A stretch of DNA of 64,000 nt, from the NCBI RefSeq assembly GCF_002197755.1, contig NZ_NHOT01000003.1:1-64000 (forward strand), written 5' to 3'. The stretch comes from Pedobacter sp. AJM. GTDB taxonomy: Bacteria; Bacteroidota; Bacteroidia; Sphingobacteriales; Sphingobacteriaceae. How positions within the stretch are numbered: position 1 is the stretch's first letter; every line of letters begins with the position of its first letter. The notes beneath the pieces are model-generated. The model was not told the origin of the DNA. It saw only the letters and a program-made list of their open reading frames with translations, and did not search any database. Of this stretch, positions 9,476 to 17,585 are shown one piece after another. The position numbers and the translations under genes are program-made.

Positions 9476-9500
9476 AGTGGAACCTGTAAATGATTCCACT
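9476..9500 (-). terminator. Probable terminator after the AI-2E permease gene
   Basis: AGTGGAA (9476-9482) and TTCCACT (9494-9500) form a 7-bp stem with an 11-base loop; on the minus strand the stem is followed by TTTTCTGTTT. It lies 34 bp after the stop of the 9534-10643 gene. Confidence 0.5.
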
Positions 9501-9533
9501 AATTTAAGTAACAAATTTCGCAAAAAGAATTGA

Positions 9534-10643
9534 TTAACTTTTACTTCGCTTAACGGTCATGCGTTTAGCCAATCTGTTCTGTTTCTTTTCTTCATCACCC
9601 AAAATTATTCCCCAGGGTTTCAAACTTTCAATCCGGTCGAATATAATTTTAAGTACGGCAATCACCGGGATGGACAGAAACATTCCGGATATACCCCAGA
9701 GCATTTCACCCACAATTACGCCCAATACGGTGATTAAAGCATTAATTCTCACTTTAGATCCCACTACAATCGGCAACAGTACATTACTGTCAATCAGGTG
9801 GATAACCACCAGGGTAACCACCACCAATATTACTTTGGTTAACACGGCTGCAGTAGCAAAAGTGATTAAGGTGCTTAATAAAAGGGCCACAAAAATCCCG
9901 ATGTACGGAATAACATTTAGAATTCCTGTGATTAACCCAAGCAGGATGGCATATTTGATGCCCAGCGCCCAGAAAATAATACTTAACGCTGTGGCTACAA
10001 TGCCCATTTCAATCAGGAGGCCAATAATATATTTCCTGATAATGTATTGCACTTGCTCAATGATGTCATAAACCAGTTTTTTATTCTCTTCCAGAAAAAC
10101 CGAAACCAAAAACTTCATAATTAAGCTACGGTATAAGAGAAAGAAAAAGGTATAAATAAAAGTAAAGACCAGAAAAAGTAAAATGGATGAGAGTGACAGC
10201 ACGGTGGCACTCACTACCGTTGTACTGGAAGCCAGTGCTTTAGTGGTAGCACTATGTACATAATTAAGTTGGTGTGCCGCATCAATATTAAAGCGGGCAT
10301 CAATCCACTGTTGAAGATTTGATATTGAAACGTTTAATTGCTCTTTAAACTGAGGCCAGTCTGAAGCAAGGTTACTCAGCTGTGACCCAATCACATAAAG
10401 CACGAGGCAGATGATGCCCAGCATCAGAATTACAGATAACATCGAAGCCGCACTTCTGGGCAGGTTAAATCGCCTTTCAAAAAAAGAAGCCATCGGCAAC
10501 AGCAAAATGGAAAACAAGCATGAAAAAATCAATGGCGAGAGAATTTCTTTCGCGATGATGACCAGGTAACCAAAGGCAATCAGGCTAACCAGCACGCACA
10601 TGGTTTTGACATAAAAAGGGCGTTGCGAAAATTGAAGATCCAT
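9534..10643 (-). CDS. AI-2E family transporter (UPF0118 / PF01594)
   Basis: A 369-aa inner-membrane protein with about eight hydrophobic segments: two pairs at the N-terminus (VLVSLIAFGYLVIIAKEIL, AASMLSVILMLGIICLVLYV), a hydrophilic stretch of about 60 residues, then the conserved C-terminal half with KYIIGLLIEMGIV, ILGLITGILNVIPYIGIFVA and a final GISGMFLSIPVIAVLKI motif. The family includes putative autoinducer-2 exporters and Na+/H+ antiporters; which solute is moved here is unknown. It is the last gene of a same-strand run after two PqiA-like genes (51 bp gap) and is followed by a hairpin terminator. Confidence 0.9.
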   Translation of the reverse strand: MDLQFSQRPFYVKTMCVLVSLIAFGYLVIIAKEILSPLIFSCLFSILLLPMASFFERRFNLPRSAASMLSVILMLGIICLVLYVIGSQLSNLASDWPQFKEQLNVSISNLQQWIDARFNIDAAHQLNYVHSATTKALASSTTVVSATVLSLSSILLFLVFTFIYTFFFLLYRSLIMKFLVSVFLEENKKLVYDIIEQVQYIIRKYIIGLLIEMGIVATALSIIFWALGIKYAILLGLITGILNVIPYIGIFVALLLSTLITFATAAVLTKVILVVVTLVVIHLIDSNVLLPIVVGSKVRINALITVLGVIVGEMLWGISGMFLSIPVIAVLKIIFDRIESLKPWGIILGDEEKKQNRLAKRMTVKRSKS

Positions 10644-10694
10644 AACTATATGTTGTAAGGGTTTATATTGGTAAGCTGATTAGCATTGTTGTTT

Positions 10695-12053
10695 TTAAGT
10701 GGGAACATTTTCTTCATCCAATACCTGTGGCTTTTTCTCTTCCGGTTTGGCAATGCGTTTTAATATATACGATAAAACCATAGCGAAAATGACGTAACCC
10801 ACAAAAATTAAATATCCGGGTTGTAAACTGCTGTTATTCTCAGTGACGGTTTTCAATGGTCCGGTATCCATATTGAGGTTAGAAAGCTGACTTTTTAAAA
10901 TGCCATTTAAACCGATATAAGTCATGGCGACACCTACCACCATCACATCAGACATATCCCATTTGCCAGATTCAAAAGCCAGGTAGCGCACTACCTTACT
11001 TTCAGCAAAACGATCGCTGCCCCATACATGCAGCCCCTTCCCCAACAGCCTCAAAACAGGCAGTGCAATAACAAAAAGCATTAACAGCGCGCCAACCAAA
11101 ATCGAATCAGGTTTGGGCTGCTTCATTAAGGTTTCAATAATCCCCAGAATACTTTTGCTTTGAAAAAATAACACCTGATTGGTAAATGCGATATTTTCAT
11201 CAAAAAGCTTAAAGTTCAGGGTTTGGATTCTGGCATCTACTTCAATAATGGTAGTGGTAATACCCGAGGCCAATAATACCAGGGCAAACAAAAGCGACAT
11301 GATAAAAAGTGTAGTTTGCAGTCCGGTCTTTTTTCTTAAGATGAACCACAATACCAGTGCACAAAGTACACAAGCCATCATGGCATAAGCATAATGGTAA
11401 GTGAGGTTATTGATGGCCCTCAGCTTATTTTTAACTGACTGATCAAAGGCAGACGCATTTGAGACCTGATACTTGGCAAACATCTGGCGCGTCATGGCAT
11501 TTTTAGCAATTTCAGTTTTATCATAAGTTTGATCTTCCAGCTGATCCATTTTACTGTTCGCAATGCGCTTAAGCCTTCTTTTACTTGCCGGACTATTAAT
11601 CTTGGTGATAATCGTTTTGGAGAAAACAGGAACCAGCGCGTGGAGTTCATCTTCGTCTACAAAACTGTTAAAAGCCAGTTTTTTGAGTTTACCACCAAGG
11701 CTTTTTTGCGGTTTATTAATTTGTGCTACTGTTTTATTGATTAAGCCATTCAGCTGATCAGTAACCTGAGCCTGTAAGGCTGCTTTCTGTTTGGCTGTCA
11801 TACTGAAACCATTCACTTGCTGCCCTACCACGGCAGAAATTTTCTCGCGCCATTGGTCAACAGAAAAAATACCAAAGGTAATGCTGTTCACCACGCTGTA
11901 ATCTTCTTTTATCTGCTCCTGCTCCGCAGAAATGGTATGCAGGCGATAGCCAAAATAGCTTTCCCCGCAAAGCAAAATCCCCAGGCCTGCAATAAGCAGC
12001 ATATTGGCCACGGTGGTTTTTCTTTTGGCTGGTTGTTGAATATGATTTGTCAA
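10695..12053 (-). CDS. PqiA-like membrane protein, copy 2 of a tandem pair
   Basis: A 452-aa membrane protein. One helix at residues 15-35 is followed by a hydrophilic region of about 180 residues, probably periplasmic and rich in K, Q and A, then about five helices. The C-terminal part carries the paraquat-inducible-protein-A hallmark: FESGKWDMSDVMVVGVAM, then TYIGLNGILKSQLSNL and a last helix. PqiA proteins act with MCE proteins in envelope lipid handling; no MCE gene is near, so the role is open. It is clearly paralogous to the next gene upstream (12094-13419), with colinear motifs along the full length and a 40-bp gap between the two. The extra N-terminal helix and large soluble domain are not part of the classical PqiA module. 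Confidence 0.75.
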   Translation of the reverse strand: MTNHIQQPAKRKTTVANMLLIAGLGILLCGESYFGYRLHTISAEQEQIKEDYSVVNSITFGIFSVDQWREKISAVVGQQVNGFSMTAKQKAALQAQVTDQLNGLINKTVAQINKPQKSLGGKLKKLAFNSFVDEDELHALVPVFSKTIITKINSPASKRRLKRIANSKMDQLEDQTYDKTEIAKNAMTRQMFAKYQVSNASAFDQSVKNKLRAINNLTYHYAYAMMACVLCALVLWFILRKKTGLQTTLFIMSLLFALVLLASGITTTIIEVDARIQTLNFKLFDENIAFTNQVLFFQSKSILGIIETLMKQPKPDSILVGALLMLFVIALPVLRLLGKGLHVWGSDRFAESKVVRYLAFESGKWDMSDVMVVGVAMTYIGLNGILKSQLSNLNMDTGPLKTVTENNSSLQPGYLIFVGYVIFAMVLSYILKRIAKPEEKKPQVLDEENVPT

Positions 12054-12093
12054 TGCTGATTGTATATGATGGTGAAAAATACTTTTAAGTGAG

Positions 12094-13419
12094 TTAGTGC
12101 GAATCGTGCGGCGTAATAAACTTTAAAATGGTAGACAACGTTAATCCGTACAGTACAAAGCTGATAAAGATGATGTAGCCGGGCTGAAGTGCAGTATTAT
12201 TGGTCGTGATGATGGTTAAAAGATCACTATTGATGTGCAGACTTTTCAGTTGAGCCTCCAGCAGACCATTCAGGCCGATGTAAGTCATTAATATCGCAAT
12301 TACAATTACATCTGCCATGCTCCACTTGCCTGATTGAAAAGCAAAATATTTAATAAATTTATTTTCGGCAAACTTCTTGTTGCCCAACAGGTGAATACCG
12401 GTCGAACTCAATTTCATAATTGGAAACAACACACTAAATACCAGGATCAAAATACCTACTAAAATTGAGTCAATGGCTGATTGGCCGATTAAAACCAGTA
12501 CCACATCCATAATACTTTTACTCTGGAAAAACAGTACCTGATCTTTAAATACCACATGTTCGCCCAGCAAGGTGAAATCAAGAGATTTAATCCGTGCATC
12601 TACCTCAATCATAGAAGCGGTTAATCCAACTGCCAGTAAGATAAAAGCAAAAAGTAATGACATTATAAACAGTGTGGTATGCAGTTCAGTGCGTTTTCTG
12701 AAAGCCCACCAAAGCGATAGTACGACCACAATGCAGCCCAGCATTCCAAAAGAATAACCATAGGTAGATTTCCGGATGTCAGCCAGGCTGGTCGTAAATT
12801 TTTGATTCAATTCTTCCGTTGATGATACCTGGTACTTTTTGTACATGCCCTTTGTGGTGGTTTCAATAGCAGTCAAAGTACTGTCAATGGTTCCGGTACG
12901 TTCCATTTCTGTAAATTTACCCATGGCCATTTTACTCATCTTTTTCTTATTCGCTGCATTATCAACCTGGGCAATAATGGTTCTGGCAAAGGCAGGGGCC
13001 TGCGCTTTAATCTTATCTACATCTACAAATGTATTGATCACGAACTTTTTGATCTTTCCATCCACCGTTTTCTTTGGCTTATTTACCAAAGCCTCAGCCT
13101 TATCGACCAAGGCTACAATGACCTGTTCCACTTCCGTTTGCAGTTCCTTTTTTTGACTCTTGGTCATGTTAAAATTCCGTACCTGGTGGTGGATAATCGC
13201 AGCAACCTTATCATGCCATTGCGCTACCGAGAAAAGACCATAGGTGATGTTGTTGATATCAGCATAATCTTTCTTAAGATGTTCCTGTTCACTTGAAAGA
13301 ATGTGTAATCTATAGGCAAAAAACCCCTCAACGCTAAGTAAAATGGCGAGGAAGAGAATCAGCAGGATTCTGGGCACAAAAGATTTTGTCCCGTTAACGG
13401 CTTGTTGTGGTGTAGTCAA
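12094..13419 (-). CDS. PqiA-like membrane protein, copy 1 of a tandem pair
   Basis: A 441-aa paralogue of the downstream gene, with the same layout: membrane helix near residues 15-35 (ILLILFLAILLSVEGFFAYRLH), a periplasmic region of about 180 residues, then about five helices. Matching blocks include YRLHILSSEQEHLKKDY, NTFVDVDKIKAQAPAFARTI, TLFIMSLLFAFILLAVGLT and FQSGKWSMADVIVIAILM. The last is the PqiA C-terminal signature. Recent-looking tandem duplication; divergence is greatest in the soluble domain. First gene of a run with its paralogue and an AI-2E permease. Function unknown; envelope stress or lipid transport is the family-based guess. Confidence 0.75.
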   Translation of the reverse strand: MTTPQQAVNGTKSFVPRILLILFLAILLSVEGFFAYRLHILSSEQEHLKKDYADINNITYGLFSVAQWHDKVAAIIHHQVRNFNMTKSQKKELQTEVEQVIVALVDKAEALVNKPKKTVDGKIKKFVINTFVDVDKIKAQAPAFARTIIAQVDNAANKKKMSKMAMGKFTEMERTGTIDSTLTAIETTTKGMYKKYQVSSTEELNQKFTTSLADIRKSTYGYSFGMLGCIVVVLSLWWAFRKRTELHTTLFIMSLLFAFILLAVGLTASMIEVDARIKSLDFTLLGEHVVFKDQVLFFQSKSIMDVVLVLIGQSAIDSILVGILILVFSVLFPIMKLSSTGIHLLGNKKFAENKFIKYFAFQSGKWSMADVIVIAILMTYIGLNGLLEAQLKSLHINSDLLTIITTNNTALQPGYIIFISFVLYGLTLSTILKFITPHDSH

Positions 13420-13483
13420 GTGTATAAATTTAGGTTTGTTGGCTGAACGGATAGTTAATCTGCAAGTTAAAACTGGTGATCAA

Positions 13484-13756
13484 TCAAAAATATATGGTGC
13501 TAAATAAATTTGTTACTGGCCCATGGCAGATGGATGAATCATATCTTAATCTGCCATCATTCCATTTAATATTGGTTAAATTAGATAGCTTAACAGCCAA
13601 CTGCCGAGATGGTTTTACCAAATGGATAATATAGTTTAAAGGAGTATGATTTTTAAAGCCATTTATCCAAACGCTTTGCATTTTTGATCGTATCAGCCCT
13701 GATAAATCAAGATTGGCACCAAGCATATCGCCTCCAATATATTTCTGGAATTTCAT
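13484..13756 (-). CDS. Hypothetical protein, 90 aa, doubtful
   Basis: An ATG-started frame in the otherwise empty 441-bp gap between the PqiA pair and the EamA gene. The translation begins MKFQKYIGGDMLGANLDLSG and has no signal peptide, membrane helix or domain I recognise. Composition is mixed and not obviously random, so it may be a fragment of a decayed gene. A hairpin terminator of the EamA gene lies 28 bp upstream of its start, so it would need its own promoter. I cannot assign any role. Confidence 0.25.
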   Translation of the reverse strand: MKFQKYIGGDMLGANLDLSGLIRSKMQSVWINGFKNHTPLNYIIHLVKPSRQLAVKLSNLTNIKWNDGRLRYDSSICHGPVTNLFSTIYF

Positions 13757-13783
13757 CTTTCTGAGAGGGATATATACCCAAAA

Positions 13784-13809
13784 AGCCAGTCATTTTTTAA
13801 TGACCGGCT
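13784..13809 (-). terminator. Terminator after the EamA gene
   Basis: Left arm AGCCAGTCATT (13784-13794) pairs with AATGACCGGCT (13799-13809) with a single A/C mismatch and a TTTT loop; on the minus strand it is followed by TTTT. It lies 52 bp past the stop of the 13861-14289 gene. Confidence 0.6.
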
Positions 13810-13860
13810 AATGATTTTTATACATTTTGAATATCCTGCGGATAAAATTTGATTTCAGCA

Positions 13861-14289
13861 CTACTCTCCGGGATCTGACAATGCAATTAACATGGCACCA
13901 CCAATAATGGCAATTCCGCCTACGATGATTTGCCAGGTGATTTTCTCCCTTAAGAAAATGATGGATAACAAGATGGCAAATACCAGCGAAGAGCGTTCTA
14001 TGGCTGAAACATAGGATGCTGGCCCCATAGACAGTGCTTTATAAGAAAATAAGGTAGATAGAGAGGTAAAAACACCCGCTGCCAGTAAGAACATCCATGC
14101 ATTTTTTTCTATACCCTTCCAATCGCCAATATTCCCCTGATAAAGTACAACGCTCCAGGTAATGAGCAAAATCAATACCGCCTGTATGGCGAAGGCCAGG
14201 CTAGAATCTACATTTTTCAAGCCGGCTTTGGTTAATACGATTACCAGCGCCGCTGATATGGCAGCAAGCACTGCCCATAATATCCACAT
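13861..14289 (-). CDS. EamA/DMT-family half-transporter
   Basis: A 142-aa inner-membrane protein that is a single EamA repeat, half the length of usual 10-helix drug/metabolite transporters. Five hydrophobic segments are seen: residues 1-22 (MWILWAVLAAISAALVIVLT), 30-50, 68-88, 95-115 (SAIERSSLVFAILLSIIFL) and 118-137. The end of the fourth helix has the family's FLREKITWQIIVGGIAIIGG. Single-repeat members must dimerise. Substrate unknown. It lies 48 bp downstream of the DUF3072 gene on the same strand and is followed by a terminator. Confidence 0.88.
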   Translation of the reverse strand: MWILWAVLAAISAALVIVLTKAGLKNVDSSLAFAIQAVLILLITWSVVLYQGNIGDWKGIEKNAWMFLLAAGVFTSLSTLFSYKALSMGPASYVSAIERSSLVFAILLSIIFLREKITWQIIVGGIAIIGGAMLIALSDPGE

Positions 14290-14337
14290 GTTTATCTTTC
14301 AAATTAATTTTAAAGCATCCGAAATGGTCAATGGTGA

Positions 14338-14604
14338 TTATTCTTCCAGGCCTCTGCCGGTTTTATGCTGCAGTTCATCAATCCGTTTTGAAGCTTCAGA
14401 TTTACTTAAAGTATCATCAAATGCTTCACCCGCTTCATCAGAAAGTGTTTTAAGATAAGATTGCTGTGCGCCCGTCATAGGTTCGTCACCTGTAGTCCAC
14501 TCATCCGGATCTTTGATGGTATTGGATCCTTTTGCCTGATGGTTGTTAATTTCTTCCGTTTGGTCTTTTCCGCCTGCTATCGGTTGCTCGTCTTTGTTTA
14601 TCAT
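14338..14604 (-). CDS. DUF3072 family small protein
   Basis: An 88-aa hydrophilic cytoplasmic protein. The C-terminal 50 residues match the DUF3072 pattern: DEWTTGDEPMTGAQQSYLKT, then LSDEAGEAFDDTLSKSEASK and RIDELQHKTGRGL. The TGAQ..YL..L motif and the SKSEAS..I..L helix resemble the DUF3072 and plasmid-related SAP-like folds. The N-terminal 35 residues are polar and probably disordered. No biochemical function is known for the family. It probably shares a transcript with the EamA gene 48 bp downstream. Confidence 0.82.
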   Translation of the reverse strand: MINKDEQPIAGGKDQTEEINNHQAKGSNTIKDPDEWTTGDEPMTGAQQSYLKTLSDEAGEAFDDTLSKSEASKRIDELQHKTGRGLEE

Positions 14605-14833
14605 TACCTTTTATCATTAGTTTGATATAGGAACAAATCTTTTGATTCAAAAGTTTGGCGGGATTTCGCCAGGAGGAAGATTATGCGTAAAGCCAGGCAG
14701 TTATCGTATAGCTGAATTTAGCGCGATGGTAATTTCAGAAAGCCTGTCATCCAGAACCTTTCAGGAAAATAGATCATATTGCAGGGCAGATCATTTACGA
14801 TGATAAAAAGCCAAGCCACTTATCTAAAAGAAG

Positions 14834-15940
14834 TTAGTTATTACTTAAACCTTTGATATTAAACAATATAGATACACCGGCAGAACTGAGGTTACCTTCA
14901 TATTTTCCAATACCGGTTAAGGGAACTTTTAAAAATGGCTGTAATCCAAGACTTAAACGTGAATTTACTTTACGCTCCACCCCTATTGAAAAATTGGCAA
15001 TGCCCATAAAATGCTTGTTACCGGTAACCTCTTCATTGGTCACTGTTAAATCGGGGCCGCTGGTTAACTGGTATTTTTCATTCAACATGATGTAGCTGGA
15101 AAGTCCGGCACTCGCATTAACAGTGATGCTTCTTTTCTTGAAAACCCGGTAATTGATATTAACAGGTATATCAAGCACTCTACAATCTGCATTTACCTGC
15201 CACGGGCCGGCGCTATAACCAGGTAAGGATGCACCTGAACCATTATAATCGTATATTTTTTTTGCATAAATAACACCTGTTGTAATTCCTATTTTTTGGG
15301 TTAATGCATAGTTCATCATTAGACCAAAATTAGTACTGACTTTATTACCCACACTCGAACTGGTAGATGAGATATCTGGTGCCGCCATTACCGTTAAAGA
15401 AAACCGGTTTGGCGTAACAATCTTCTGCAAATCTTTTCCTGAAGGCATTGGTTTGCCTGCACTTAAGGTCAAGGGCAGTAGCCCATCCGTTTTCAGCTGT
15501 GCCAGTGATGCATTATTAACATCTTTTTCATCTATAACAACCTTTGATAAAACAGGTTGCAGGTTTCTGATCGCAGCGGCAGGTATACTGGCTAAAGCAT
15601 GTTGCTCAGCCATAACAGGGGCTTGCTTCTCTATTGACGGTTTTTTCCCTTCAGGATGAATCAGCGTATCAGCAGTGGTGTTTTCAGGCGATATTAAAGG
15701 CTGGTGTTTTTCTATCCGGCTTGCCGTATGGTTGTTTTTAGGTGTGTTAAAAAAAATAAAAAATACTAAAACTGCAGCTGCTGCCGTAGCGCAAAGACTC
15801 CACCAAAGTGGAAAATTCGTTCTTTTATCCTGTTGATCAAGTTTTTTGGACATTTCCGCCCAGTCTGGCTCATGAAAGGGAATATCAATCTCATCCAGCC
15901 CCTCTTTAAACAACTTATCCAGATTATGCTCGTCTTTCAT
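14834..15940 (-). CDS. Anti-sigma-like membrane protein fused to an outer-membrane-type beta-barrel domain
   Basis: A protein of 368 aa from ATG at 15940 (a reading from 15973 adds 11 residues and overlaps the sigma gene more). Residues 1-45 are acidic and cytoplasmic (DEHNLDKLFKEGLDEIDIPF, then WAEMSKKLD), the type of segment found next to ECF sigmas. A single membrane helix follows near 50-72 (LWWSLCATAAAAVLVFFIFF), then a P/K/T-rich linker of about 80 residues. From about residue 180 the sequence alternates strands as in PF13568-type barrels (NFGLMMNYALTQKIGITTGV, GLQPFLKVPLTGIGKYEG). The start overlaps the sigma gene's end by 17 bp, so translation is probably coupled. I infer that it holds the sigma factor at the membrane; how an inner-membrane helix and a barrel-like domain coexist is unclear. 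Confidence 0.75.
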   Translation of the reverse strand: MKDEHNLDKLFKEGLDEIDIPFHEPDWAEMSKKLDQQDKRTNFPLWWSLCATAAAAVLVFFIFFNTPKNNHTASRIEKHQPLISPENTTADTLIHPEGKKPSIEKQAPVMAEQHALASIPAAAIRNLQPVLSKVVIDEKDVNNASLAQLKTDGLLPLTLSAGKPMPSGKDLQKIVTPNRFSLTVMAAPDISSTSSSVGNKVSTNFGLMMNYALTQKIGITTGVIYAKKIYDYNGSGASLPGYSAGPWQVNADCRVLDIPVNINYRVFKKRSITVNASAGLSSYIMLNEKYQLTSGPDLTVTNEEVTGNKHFMGIANFSIGVERKVNSRLSLGLQPFLKVPLTGIGKYEGNLSSAGVSILFNIKGLSNN

Positions 15941-16517
15941 TATTAATCCTGATTTTTTCTTGGTTAGAAACAACTTTCATTCTCGCATTCAGGGGTTCCA
16001 TATCCCTGATCATCTCCTGAAGCCTTTGCCTGGCTTTAAAGAGGTTTGATTTGGAAGTACCCACTGAAATATTTAAGGTTTTTGCAATCTCATCATGCGA
16101 ATAGCCATCAATGGCATACATATTAAAAACAACCCTATAGCTTGGTGAAAGACTTTGTACTAACATTAATAACTCTTTGTAAGCCATTTGTTCGTACACA
16201 ATGGCCTCCGTACTGTTTTGTTCATATTCACTGATATCATCATAGGTGGTAAAGCGCAGGTTTGCCCGATAATGATCGATCGCTGTATTCACCATAATCT
16301 TACCTATCCATGCTTTAATGGGTTTGGCAGGATCATACTTATTTATATTATTGAAAATCTTTAAAAATCCGTTGTTCAGTACATCTGCCGCTTCAAAATC
16401 ACTGATGGAATATCTTTTACATATCCCCATGCAGTAACTGTAAAATTCTTTGTATAGCAGATGCTGACTGGCTCTATCCTTCCTGATACATCCACTAATA
16501 ATTTCGTTCACTAACAA
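15924..16517 (-). CDS. ECF RNA polymerase sigma factor
   Basis: A sigma-70 family protein of about 197 aa. Region 2 covers about residues 15-80 (HLLYKEFYSYCMGICKRY, AADVLNNGFLKIFNNINKYD, KAWIGKIMVNTAIDHYR). Region 4 lies near 125-175, with LSPSYRVVFNMYAIDGYSH, DEIAKTLNISVGTSKSNLFK and ARQRLQEM. An open GTG start exists at 16568, but a promoter-like -10 element for this strand lies at 16553-16558, so translation cannot start there if that promoter is real. TTG at 16517 gives a product starting LVNEIISGCIRKDR, the usual N-terminus of the family. It overlaps the anti-sigma-like gene by 17 bp and is divergent to the lipoprotein operon at 16729. Probably autoregulated. Confidence 0.9.
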   Translation of the reverse strand: MLVNEIISGCIRKDRASQHLLYKEFYSYCMGICKRYSISDFEAADVLNNGFLKIFNNINKYDPAKPIKAWIGKIMVNTAIDHYRANLRFTTYDDISEYEQNSTEAIVYEQMAYKELLMLVQSLSPSYRVVFNMYAIDGYSHDEIAKTLNISVGTSKSNLFKARQRLQEMIRDMEPLNARMKVVSNQEKIRINNERRA

Positions 16518-16552
16518 GTCTATGTTATTGTTTTGTTCTTCTTTATACACGG

Positions 16553-16581
16553 TATACGGGACAAGCACTCAAAAGGTTGCC
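16553..16581 (-). promoter_or_regulatory. ECF-type promoter of the sigma gene
   Basis: On the minus strand GGCAACCTTTTG (16581-16570) is followed by CGTATA (16558-16553), with 16 bases between GCAACC and CGTA. GCAACC plus CGTA resembles -35/-10 elements of ECF sigmas, and the identical layout is found on the opposite strand at 16667-16695. The initiation point would be near 16546, inside the longest open frame. Confidence 0.65.
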
Positions 16582-16666
16582 AAAGCTAGCAAAAATACTT
16601 TAGAAGAATTTAAGCAACTGTTTAATAGCCGTTTAAAAAAAAACTAAAACAATTTGAATCCATGCA

Positions 16667-16695
16667 GGCAACCTTTTGCCTGACAGCGCCGTAAC
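16667..16695 (+). promoter_or_regulatory. ECF-type promoter of the lipoprotein operon
   Basis: GGCAACCTTTTG at 16667-16678 and CGTAAC at 16690-16695, with a 16-base spacer from GCAACC to CGTA. All 12 bases of the upstream element are an inverted copy of the element in front of the sigma gene. The expected transcript start near 16702 leaves a leader of about 27 bases before the ATG at 16729. The element also forms a 7-bp hairpin, CAGGCAA/TTGCCTG (16665-16682). Confidence 0.65.
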
Positions 16696-16728
16696 CCTAA
16701 TAATTAAACAATTTTAAAATTATCTTTT

Positions 16729-17583
16729 ATGAAACTTAAATTCAAGAAAAACTGGTCTCTGTTCGCTCTTTTATTCGTTACCGTAATTTCTTCCTGTTCA
16801 AAAAACAATGTGGCCAGCCCCGATCCAGCAACTGCAACAGGGAAAAAAACATTGAAAACAGTTTCAAATGCAAACTTTGGAACAGTCATCACTGATGGAG
16901 ATGGCAGAACATTGTATTTCTTTTCTATGGATGCCAATGGCAGTTCAGGCTGTACCGGTGGTTGCGAAACAGCCTGGCCGGTATTTCTAGCTGACGATCT
17001 AAGCAGCATGCCCGGTTTAAACGCAGCAGATGTTTCAACGATTACCAGGACAGACGGAAAGAAACAAACCACCTACAAAGGCTGGCCATTATATTATTAT
17101 GCTGGTGATGTAGCGGCTTTGGATATTAAAGGTGATGCTTCCGGAGGCACCTGGTTTGTGGCCAAGCCAGACTATTCAGTAATGCTGGCGAATACGCAAC
17201 TGGTTGGAAACGATGGAAAAAACTATCTTGAAAATGCTACCGCTGGCGATGGCATTACCCAGTACCTCACCGATGCATCGGGCCGTACACTCTATGCATT
17301 CGCTCCGGATACTTATAATGTAAATACTTACACCAAGGCCGATTTAAGCAATAACAACATCTGGCCGATTTATGAATCGGATGTATTAAATGTGCCTTCT
17401 GTACTTTCAAAAAATGTGTTCAGCCAGATTACAGCCGCAGGAAAAAAACAGCTGACCTACAAAGGACATCCACTATATTATTTTGGACCAGATGCTAAAC
17501 GTGGCGAAACAAAAGGTGTGAGTGTACCAAATCCTGGTGTTTGGCCAATTCTGACAAAATCTACCATTGCCTTAAACCCATAA
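16729..17583 (+). CDS. Secreted-repeat lipoprotein (COG4315, PF03640 type)
   Basis: A 284-aa lipoprotein with signal to about residue 23 (lipobox ISSC). The mature part has two duplicated halves, each with two Y-x-[FYW]-x-x-D motifs: GRTLYFFSMD and GWPLYYYAGD, then GRTLYAFAPD and GHPLYYFGPD. Each half also has a WP(V/I) segment. The first half carries a CTGGC pair that may form a disulfide. The family has no settled function; members are secreted or membrane-anchored and often sit with sigma factors and redox proteins. First gene of a four-gene operon behind an ECF-type promoter; the next ATG is 3 bases after its stop. The location (outer face of the inner membrane or the outer membrane) cannot be told. 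Confidence 0.88.
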   Translation: MKLKFKKNWSLFALLFVTVISSCSKNNVASPDPATATGKKTLKTVSNANFGTVITDGDGRTLYFFSMDANGSSGCTGGCETAWPVFLADDLSSMPGLNAADVSTITRTDGKKQTTYKGWPLYYYAGDVAALDIKGDASGGTWFVAKPDYSVMLANTQLVGNDGKNYLENATAGDGITQYLTDASGRTLYAFAPDTYNVNTYTKADLSNNNIWPIYESDVLNVPSVLSKNVFSQITAAGKKQLTYKGHPLYYFGPDAKRGETKGVSVPNPGVWPILTKSTIALNP

Positions 17584-17585
17584 CG

